DNA of 64,000 bases from Pristionchus mayeri. Taxonomy: Eukaryota > Nematoda > Chromadorea > Rhabditida > Neodiplogasteridae. Position numbers and translations under genes: made by a program. Under the pieces are notes generated by a model. The model searched no databases. It was not told the DNA's origin and saw only the letters and a program-made list of their open reading frames with translations. Location of the stretch: contig BTRK01000005.1 of NCBI GenBank assembly GCA_036245805.1, positions 45,681,216 through 45,745,215 of the forward strand, in the 5' to 3' direction. This document shows, in pieces, positions 35,034 through 43,733 of the stretch; position 1 is the first letter of the stretch; each line of letters begins with the position of its first letter.

Positions 35034-36351
35034 ATGGGCGCAGCAATATCTTCATGCATCTCGCGTTGTCCTTAAGCACATGATTTACCTATCCTATCGC
35101 AATTGGAAATGCTTCCTCGCGAGCTGTTGTGGATGATATTCGAATTTGCCGAGGAGTCAGCATTGGACCTCAGATTGGTAGGTTTCAAATTATTTGATGT
35201 TTTATTATTTTCATTAATGAGATACATTTCCGTTACAGTCGGAAGTGCTTGTGGTAAGTCACCAATTTTTCAGACCTCTCGAACACTCTCATATCAAGTA
35301 TACTTTTATGCTTGTCAGATGTACAATTCGTTGTTTGTGACGGATATGATATTTGCAGAACAGCTTACCTCTGAAATATTGCTTAAGGAGAGTCAATACA
35401 CAATTTAAGATGTCTTCGAGCAAAATATGTCTGACCTTATACATCCGAACGTCCAGAGACGGTCTTTTCAGAATGCGTGTTCGCACACATAAGAAATCTA
35501 AAATTACATTTAAACGTGACACTTATAAAAATAACAAATACACGGTGGGAGTTATATCATTATTCAATGAGTATGTTCATATTACAGTGTTATACTGTGA
35601 AGCTCCGTGATAAACATACACGTACTATCGAATATTTAAAACGTCTGATTGGAAACCGAATCGATCGGGTCGATATACGATGCGCACATGTGGAAACCGT
35701 TTCTTTCTTTTCACATTTTCTGGAAATATTTGATTTTGTAACACTAACGTTCCAAACTGACCAACTCCAAGACAAATTCGCGTAAGTTTGATGTTTCATG
35801 GATGCGTTTATTGTGCTAACAACGTTGCAGAGACCTTATTCTCAAAATGATTGCGTCTCATAACGCGAAAAAAGTGACGATGCACGTGTCCTCAAACGGA
35901 ATGAGCAATCCAGGTAAGAGCACTGGCCATATAATGAGTATTATTAGATTCTACGTTATTTTTATAGTCGGATTTCTTCAAAAGTTGGCATCTGTTCTGC
36001 AATATCTGTATATTGAGCAGTGTAGGAACAATGCAGTCAGGAGTGATAAGAATTATTTCTTTGGGATACAAAACCGACATTGGCCGTCAATTTTCGTGGA
36101 GATGCTCTCGGAAAATCTCGACGAATTGCGAATTAAAAATCTATATTTTCCAACATTCCTTTCCAAAGATTCAGTTGATGCAATACAATTGGTAAGTTTT
36201 TTTTTAAAATTATGGTCAATTGAACGAATGACATCAAGTAATTACATTATACAATTTAATTTACTTGCAGTCTAGATGAAGTTTAATTTAATGTTATTTG
36301 CAGAATATAACATATCTCAGGAGGGAATATGGTATGAGCAAAAATCCTTGA
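35034..36351 (+). pseudogene. FB8: F-box-like gene with in-frame stop and lost donor
   Basis: Exons by homology: 35034-35177, 35274-35363, 35410-35544, 35588-35781, 35831-35913, 35968-36191 and 36304-36351. The 5' ATG gives MGAAISSCISRCP then TAA at 35073-35075; an in-frame ATG at 35109 opens the F-box (MLPRELLWMIFEFAEES). The donor after exon 2 is CAG/cttacc instead of gt. Intron 1 is 96 bp without a stop, so the frame from 35103 reads through it to TAA at 35406. Exons 3-7 remain intact, with the same phases and lengths as FB6 and FB7 (SSSKICLTLYIRTSRDGLF, IGNRIDRVDIRC, WPSIFVEMLSENLDELRI), and the protein would end YGMSKNP. Probably a recent pseudogene or a heavily altered transcript. Confidence 0.7.
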
Positions 36352-36498
36352 GCATGCACTGACTAAAATCATGCAATTACGGAAATCGTATTACAAAAAT
36401 AGTAATGCATATTACTAGGATTATTGAACAAATTGTCATTGCCTACTGCCTAATGAAACAGTCTTAGACTTTGTTTAATGTTTACTATTCCAATTGTA

Positions 36499-37763
36499 TT
36501 AGGTTGTTGCATAAGTCTTGTCCGATTTTATCATTTACAAATTCCGGCTTCTACAGACATTCATGTGAGCTTTGGCAGCATGTGTCTTTTGTGATATATA
36601 GATGATGTAATACACTTTCTAGCGCACTATATTGTATCCCTGGCATTTCAATAATATGGACACGAAATTAGACGAAAGCAGTGCACTTGAACGTTCTCGT
36701 TTCGTATTTCTCCAGTCTCCTATTTCCTTAGGAACATACAAAGTGCAAACCCCATATCATTATCGTAGAGTGTGATGAATGTACATCATATCGAACCACT
36801 AATGGTAATCAGTACTTGAAAGGCATGGCTAAAAATTTAAGAAAATCTGGAAATGCGCTCAGATAGTTCTTTGCCAATGGATATGAACCCATGCCATTTT
36901 CATGCCGTACGATATAGATATATCTTTTGTTTTTAAAAGTGATCAATGTGTGGTGTTATTATCCCTAGTCAAGTAAAGTATTGAATCTAGTTTCATTCGA
37001 CGTGATTATTCTTCCAGAAATTAGTGGTGAAAATTTGAATGCCGAATTTTGCACATTTGGCTAGTTTATGTCTCTCGCACAACTATAATGTTTGACATAT
37101 TGTGGTAATCTGAACCAGCAACCCATAGTCTACAGTCACTTTTGTGAACATTATTTGAAAATCATTCATCGCTGAATGGAGATTTAATTTTCAAAGTATC
37201 TGAAATCACGAATTTTGTGATTTTTTCCGAAATTTCGTTTTCGGAATTTTTCAGTTTTCTGATAGAGACGAGCAACTACTCTCGAATTTTATGGGTATTT
37301 GTATAGCCCCTTTAGCGATGGTTAAAACTGACTTCCACTGAATTCAGTATCTCTTGTACTGGAGACAGTGCAATTCATTAACTGGACAACATTTCAGTGT
37401 CTACATTCACATTCACTGGGTTCTCATGTCGAATGCGCTAAATAAGCGAGCCCATTCAACCTAGTTTTAGAAAGTGTATTATCTATACTTTTAATTTAAC
37501 ATGGCGAAGAAGTATCGCTATCTGTTCCCATCAACTAGCACCGTGTCAAATAAAAAGTGTGAAGATATGCGATAGTGTGAACAGTTCAAGCTTTGTATTC
37601 TCGTAATGCATACACTTATGATTTAGATAAATAATATTGTTGGAATGTGCAAGCATATGCCTCTGTTATGCCATGAGGCCAGATAATGGCAAAAGCATAC
37701 AAGCAAGATCGACCAAATAACTTAGAGGCTTCCAAATCGGACAAGACTTATGCAACAACCTAA
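36499..37763. mobile_element. Mariner-like element, decayed
   Basis: Ends TTAGGTTGTTGCATAAGTCT and the complement, flanked by TA on both sides (36497-36498 and 37764-37765). The terminal repeat resembles mariner termini and the 1265-bp length is that of an autonomous mariner, but I see no transposase frame. Confidence 0.8.
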
Positions 37764-37765
37764 TA

Positions 37766-38127
37766 ATTGCGCACTTCCTTGCATGAAATGGTACAATCTT
37801 TCAGGAAGTGATACAATTGTACAGTTATGATTTAACAAGCTTCACGGGAAATTGTGACGATTTGATAATATGCATGTTATGTCTGTATATGGAATGTGTT
37901 TTATTTGAGTAGTATGTGTGGCGTTATTTGTTTTGCGTTGAATCATATTGTGTCGACGACGGATAGACGACAACCTCGCTGGACTTCTAAAATTCCAAGA
38001 TTCAGACAAAGTTAGGGATTCGTTATTGCATTTTTAGAATTAGGTCAGGTGCGTCAAACAAATGTTGAGCATATGAGGTATTTAGCCACTCCGAAAACAC
38101 AAAAAAAAAACATGAAACACAACTTAC
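37766..38127. other. FB8 unit 3' flank
   Basis: Related to the FB7 3' flank; no exon seen. It includes a run of A around 38100, just 3' of the chemoreceptor exon remnant. Confidence 0.35.
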
Positions 38128-38240
38128 TCCATTCCTTATTCCGAACAGAATCTTCCTGTAGATTGGTGTTAGAGTGAGTAAGAGAATCGAATGAGTAGGT
38201 GAATGCATGGAAGCGAGCAAGAAAAATATAGATAAGGGCA
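38128..38240 (-). pseudogene. Isolated chemoreceptor TM7 exon
   Basis: A 113-bp exon with intact acceptor (attatttcag) and donor (gtaagt), encoding LPLSIFFLLASMHSPTHSI and LTLTPIYRK. Same length and phase as GR2 exon 63366-63478. Upstream exons are absent: a MITE starts 20 bp upstream in the intron and a LINE follows. Orphan exon of a lost receptor gene. Confidence 0.75.
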
Positions 38241-38260
38241 CTGAAATAATTCAATTTTAG

Positions 38261-38595
38261 GGAGGGGGGTTGCAATTGCTCAAACGACAATTGCTCAACT
38301 CGTCGTCGTTCGCTTGCAATTTGGCGCAGCGACTTGGGAGTTGTTTCATTGTAACCAGTATGCGCTCCCATACATTTGCATATACTATTCGTGTTACCAG
38401 ACGAACTTGAGTTCATGGAACACCTAAACCACGAACCCCTATACGTCGATTTGGTGTAAAACGCAATGTAACAAGACGAATATATGCAAATGTATGGGAG
38501 CGCATACTGGTTACAATGAAACAACTCCGAAGTCGCAGCGCCAAATTGCAACAGCGACGAGTTGAGCAATTGTCGTTTGAGGAATTGTCACCCCC
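38261..38595. mobile_element. hAT-like foldback MITE, small copy
   Basis: Flanked by CAATTTTAG at 38252-38260 and 38596-38604 (8 or 9 bp). Ends GGAGGGGGGTTGCAATTGCT and the complement; arms about 130 bp. Related to 31167-31705 and to the outer repeats of 20629-25000. Confidence 0.82.
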
Positions 38596-38655
38596 CAATT
38601 TTAGATCCAAAAAATACAAAAGAAAATTCATAAAAATGTTAGCACGTCTAGAATC

Positions 38656-41263
38656 TTAGGGGGCTAGTCTATCAGAATAGGAAGGAATAGATGTACATGA
38701 ATCTACTCGAGAACAGCGATAGAACAAAAGTCTACTGAACAGATGCTGTACTTTCTCTAGTTTGCGGATTCTACCGGATGATGAGGGAGACCAAACCGGG
38801 GAAGCATATTCTAGTACTGGGAGAATAAACGACTTGAAAGCAGTTATGTAAGGGGCAGTAATAGTACAAGCTATGCTACGAAAGAGGAGATAGACCAATG
38901 ATGAGGCCTTATGACAAACAATTTGAATATGAGAGTCAAAATTCAAAAGAGGATCGATATGGACACCTAGATCGCGGATAGATTGAGAGGCTATAAGGTT
39001 GCAGGAAGATAGTGAGTAAGTGGTGCGGGGATTGTTTTTGCCTAGATGGAGCATGTTGCATTTCTTTTCTGCAACTTCTAACTGCCATGTTATGCAGTAG
39101 TCTATGAAGCTAGTAATACCAGATTGGAGTTGGGAGCGGGAATCAGAAGGGGAGAGGGGGTCGAAAGTAGTGAAGAGTTTGATATCATCAGCAAAGAGCC
39201 GACAAGTGATTTTAGGATAAGGAGAGAAAACCAGTGGGAGATCGAAAGTATAGAGCAAAAAGAGGAGAGGCCCGAGAACAGTGCCCTGCACCCCTGAGAC
39301 GACTCGTCTCTCAGAAGAGAGTGAGCTCCCAATACGCACTCTGAAGACTCTATCGGAGAGATAGCCTGTAATCCAATTTAGCAAACATCCACGAATTCGT
39401 ATCAGTTGCAATTTGTAAAGTAACTTGGGATGGGAGACTTTATCAAAAGCCTTAGCAAGATCAATGTATGCTACATCAATACAATAGTCACGATCAATGG
39501 AGTCACGCCAATTCTGAGTACAGTCCAATAACTGGGTAACGGTAGAACGCTTACTGAGGAAACCATGCTGTTCAGGAGGGATAATTTTATGGATGTTACA
39601 CCAGCGAATAATTTTAGGCTTCAGAATCCGTTCCATAATTTTGGAAGGAATGGGAGTTAGACAAATTGGGCGATAATCAGAGACCGACGAAGGGGAGGAG
39701 GTTTTAGGTATTGGGACTACTATGGATGATTTCCATAGGGAAGGGATATCAGCGAGCATAATACTAAAATTGAAGATATGTGCGAGTGGAGTGGACAAGG
39801 ATCGAAAACAATGCTTGAAAATAATAGAAGGGATGGAATCAGAGGGGAGAGTGCACGAAGAGGATACTTTTCTCAAAATAGAGGAAACGTCATGAGGAAG
39901 AACGAGCGATAAAGGAATGGATTGGGTAACGACAGGAGGGCGAGATGGAAGAGAACCATTGCCACGGGTGTGAACAGTGGTAAAATAATCAGCAAGTATT
40001 TCAGCCTTAAGCGAGTTAGTAGTCGCAACGGTACCATCTAGTGCAATGATTGAGGGAGTAGAAAGGCCTTTAGATTTGAAACGAGTGGAAACTTAGCGGT
40101 AGAAGGAGCGGCTATAATTACTGGCAAGCAATCGGTTTTCATAGCAACAAACATATTTGCGAATTTCCGAATCTAACTTTTGTGAAACAAGAGCAAACTG
40201 AGAATGGACCGGGCGGAGGTAAATCTTACTGAGGAGTGCACGTTTGTGAGCAAGGAGAGGCTTGATATGAGGAGGGTAATGGTCAGGGGTGAGAGAGATC
40301 TTCTTAAGAGGAACAAAGAGAGGAAAGAGATCAGTTACAAGGGCGACAAAGCGGTTATATAGATCAGAAATATCAATGAAATCAGAGAGCAATACCTCCC
40401 AGTTCAACCCGTGTAGTGCATTATCGAGGCCAGAAAAATCGGATTTACGGAAATCAAAAGTTTGCACTATAATAGGCTGCTCAACGGGAAATTGGAAATC
40501 AAAGATAATGGTGGAGTGATCGGATGATTTGAAAGGAGCGGATAGATAGCAATTTGTTACTGCGCCAGGAGGTGAAAGGATGATATCAAGGAAATGATTA
40601 TTGAGGGAGGGGATCAATTGAGAGGTCGAACAAGAACGATGCCTGTGATGAAAGCACTCCAGGAGAGGACCAATCAATATGCAAATTTAGATCACCCAGC
40701 ACAACCACTTGATGCTGTACGGAAACGAGAGAGGATATGAGATCGAAAAGTTGGGTGTTTTGAGCAGTGGTTGTGCAGGGAGGACGATAAATGAGAATGA
40801 AACGAGTGGGGACGAGGGTTGTGGGTGAATGCAAATCAATAGCCATAATGTCACTAGAGACGGAGGAAGGGATACTAGCTCGAGAACAAGGAATATGATC
40901 ACGGATGAGGAGACAGACACCGCCCCCACGGCGAGGGCGATCAGAACGGAAGAGACGATATGGGAAAGATAGGATAATCTCAGAGTCTAATATCTTAGAA
41001 GAGAGCCACGTTTCAGTAACGAAGAGCAAGTCGGGCTTATCAATCGAGAGAATAGCGTGAAGATCGGGGAGCTTATTGCAAAGTGAACGAGAGTTAAAAA
41101 GAGAGCATTTTAAAGAATGTTGGTGGAAAAGAGGCGGAGGGATAGGAGTAATGAGAGGGGCGAGGGAGGGGAGGGAGGGAGCATTGGGAATGGAGAGGAG
41201 AGAGACATCGCGAGGGAGAGAAAGAGAGGGTGGAGGGGTCACAGTGTCAAAGGAGCGAGGCAC
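38656..41263 (-). pseudogene. LINE ORF2: endonuclease and reverse transcriptase, frameshifted
   Basis: The AP-endonuclease part spans 41263-40598 (NSRSLCNKLPDLHAIL, LFVTETWL, GGGVCLLI, VVLGDLNLHIDW), with its SDH end in another frame (40677-40093; FKSSDHSTIIFDF). The reverse transcriptase part spans 39876-38656, with SDYRPICLTPIPSK, QHGFLSKRSTVTQLL, YIDLAKAFDKV, the catalytic FADD box (CRLFADDIKLF) and LGVHIDPLLNFDSHI. Frames are broken between about 40600 and 39880, and the protein is cut off before the usual C-terminal WN-x-IP region. The motif usually written GVPQGS reads GVQGTVLGP here, one residue short. Needed for target-primed reverse transcription; this copy is inactive. Confidence 0.88.
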
Positions 41264-41395
41264 AAAAAGGTCAGAATAGAGGGGTGGTGTACGACAAATC
41301 AGTTTCCCTGAGGGGGGAAGTGGAAGCGGACACGAGAACGAATGTCATCCCTGTGCCAAAGCTCATCGCGATAGTACACAAAGGGACAGTTTGAA

Positions 41396-42094
41396 TCACT
41401 TGCCCGCATCGCCTTGAGGGAGTCTCGAAGGTACTTTCCTCTCTCTCTCTCTCCTCCTTGGTCTGCGACTTGCGAATGTATATGCCACTGTACTCCTTGC
41501 GGAGAACCGATGCGTTTTGAGTGCAGTGAGGAGGTGGGATCGAGAGGGAAGAACGACCTTGAGGAGACGGGGCTTCTCTCCCGCCATACCCATTCGGAAC
41601 ACCATCTGGGGCGTCGCTTCTACCTCGAGTACAGCCAACAGAAGTCCCACTGACTTGCTGTCGCTGGCCAATCTCTCGTCGAGAGACATCGAGGAATCGG
41701 CTTCGGGAAAACCCGAAATCACGAGGGAGCGCGCACGCAAATGGGCTTCGACGGGATCGGCAGAAGAGAGAGGAGCAGAGAGAGAGGGAGAGGGAGATGA
41801 GGATGAGGTGGAAGGGAGAGAGGAAGAGGGTTTGGGGAACAGAGAGGGAATGGGGTTGTGAGGATGGCTAGAGGAAGAGGAAGGGGAGATGGCAGAGGGA
41901 CCGACACCGTTCTGTCCAGCGACATGCTCAAGAGCCTTCGCCATGCTATGTAGCAGTCCGGTGATGGCTTTCCACTTGGCCGCGTCAACACCAGAGGGAG
42001 CATCCTCCATAGCCAAAGCGAGAGCAGACACGCACATATTTTGGAACGTGCCGCCCTGCTTCTTAGCTGCGAGCGCTCCCTGAGGCAAGGACAT
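41396..42094 (-). pseudogene. LINE ORF1 protein
   Basis: An open frame that starts best at MSLPQGALAAKK (42094) and codes for about 232 residues; the frame is open further upstream, but that part is low-complexity (LSLPSLLSLP repeats) from a tandem 5' repeat. The N-terminal half is followed by a long Ser/Pro linker. Then comes an RRM-like ORF1 segment (HLRARSLVISGFPE, LLLAVLEVEATPQMVFRMG, RLLKVVLPSRSHLLTALK) typical of CR1-type ORF1, and a basic tail (RRPRRRERERK). RNA-binding chaperone role is inferred from family. It lies upstream of ORF2 on the same strand. Confidence 0.7.
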
Positions 42095-42189
42095 GGTAGC
42101 GCCTCGTTTAGTCCCCAGAATTACCAAGGGAGAGAACAAGGATCGACAATAGGATGAAGAGAAAGGAATAAAGAAGCGAAAATACGGAC

Positions 42190-42325
42190 TAGAGAGAGAG
42201 AGGGAGCTAGTCACACTCCCCAACGAGAGAAGGGAAGGGAGTGAGAGAAGGGAAGGGAGTGAGAGAAGGGAAGGGAGAGAGAAGGGAAGGGAGTGAGAGA
42301 AGGGAAGGGAGAGTAATCGTAGCAT
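42190..42325. repeat. Purine-rich tandem repeat at LINE 5' end
   Basis: About six units of GAGAGAAGGGAAGGGAGT, of 13-20 bp. Possibly the LINE 5' UTR. Confidence 0.6.
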
Positions 42326-42330
42326 CGAAC

Positions 42331-43672
42331 GTCATTTAGGGGAATTGTGGGCCATCGCAACTGCACGTCATTCACATCACAGAAATTGGATCAGCGAGTA
42401 TATTTGACAGTGAAACACATTTTCATTCGTCAATTTTTTGATGAGTGTGCGGCGTAGAGGCGATAAATTGGCCATAAAATAATTCGTAGCAGAAAAACGA
42501 CGAGGTCAATCGCCATACCCTGCATGCGACAAATGATCCCCAGAACAAGGCGCATCTTCTCATACAATTCACGTCGTTGGTTTTTGCCTTACATTCGAGA
42601 ACCGATTTTTCCTATAATTAGCATAAATTTTAATATTCAAATTTAGTGTTGTCAGTGTCATGGTAAACCTATTTTGCCTCTGTAAAAATTAGAAGTTGAT
42701 TCCTCAAACGGTTGCCGAGTTACGGACAGGAAAGCAGGTGCAGCCTACATGCAGCCTGGCTCTATCGATCGAGTTGGTTCAAAATGAAGGTGACCACGAT
42801 GATCAGCACCATCGAGAACCCCTTTGAGCAAGTTTTCGAAAAATCAGTGTGCCAGGCCTTGCTCGATTATTACGCGACCGCCGTCATATGAACAACGTTA
42901 CTAGATAGGAAATGAACACATGATAAATACGGACACCAGCTTCTTAAAGTTCCGGGTTGTTTGTTAGATGCTCCAATGGCACAGTGGTTATTATCTATCT
43001 CTTCTCGGGGGAGGTGTTGAATACTGAGAATTTGTATTTGCATTCTGCCACAAAACAACATACCTGATACGTTTGTAATACATGGAGGCGATGTACATAA
43101 TAAAGGAATGAGGCGAGAGAGTGAGACGGCACTGTGATGGTTGGTCGATGGACAACATGCATGAGATGAATACGGACACCAGCTCCGAGATGTTTTGTTA
43201 GATGCTCCAGCGACACAGTCGTCGTTATCTATTCTCGATCGATGAAATGAATACTGTGAATTTGGAGCTGTTTTCTGTCACAAAGGATCGTTCAGGTTTC
43301 ATATAATGCAACTTGATGATGTGTTAGACGGCATGCATTCCCACAGGGGATACAATTGTTATCCATTTGCATTCCCTGTGGGCACGTTAATGAACACGAG
43401 CTTTTTTTGCCAATCTGTGGCAACACATCGTCCATTTCAGAAGAAACATGTGGTAGATTCAAATTACGGATGGCTTAACAAGAAATGCATCTCTTCAATA
43501 TACGTACTCCCGCGTTGGTCGGGAGCGAGCATTGAATGAAGATAGCCATTCCACGAGAAATATATGAAATTATCCAAATACTATATTTAGTACGTATATC
43601 GTACGACTCTCTTCAAAACATGCTAGCGTTCTTCTCAAGTAATATTATTTACAATGCATCTTATTTCAAGGT
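42331..43672. other. Spacer with a two-copy repeat
   Basis: A segment near 42900-43060 recurs at about 43150-43275 (AATACGGACACCAGCTYC, then TTAGATGCTCCA and GACACAGT or GGCACAGT). A short hairpin at 43337-43392 pairs CATTCCCACAGGG with CCCTGTGGG. A 35-codon plus-strand frame at 42784 has no recognised domain. No gene is called. Confidence 0.4.
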
Positions 43673-43714
43673 CTCACCTAAGTGATGAAAGTGGGAGTGA
43701 CCGAGAATTCACAA
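43673..43714 (+). promoter_or_regulatory. Orphan copy of subfamily 2 upstream motif (FB9)
   Basis: TCACCTAAGTGATGAAAGTG then GGAGTGACCGAGAATTC, as found before FB6-FB8. No FB first exon follows; truncated Helitron sequence starts within about 20 bp. It probably belonged to FB9. Confidence 0.5.
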
Positions 43715-43733
43715 GAGTCTCAGAGAACATATC

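Larger units (their letters stand above)
38640..42330 (-). mobile_element. CR1-like non-LTR retrotransposon, 3' end missing
   Basis: ORF1 and ORF2 remnants lie in order on the minus strand, with a purine-rich tandem 5' region at about 42190-42325. The 3' end stops after SIPSYSDRLAP in ORF2, so the C-terminal part and the tail are missing; a matching C-terminal fragment is present separately at 32350-32685. Confidence 0.85.

Noticed and set aside
41414..42083. Several plus-strand open frames of 60-114 codons
   Set aside because: Antisense shadows of the GC-rich LINE ORF1.
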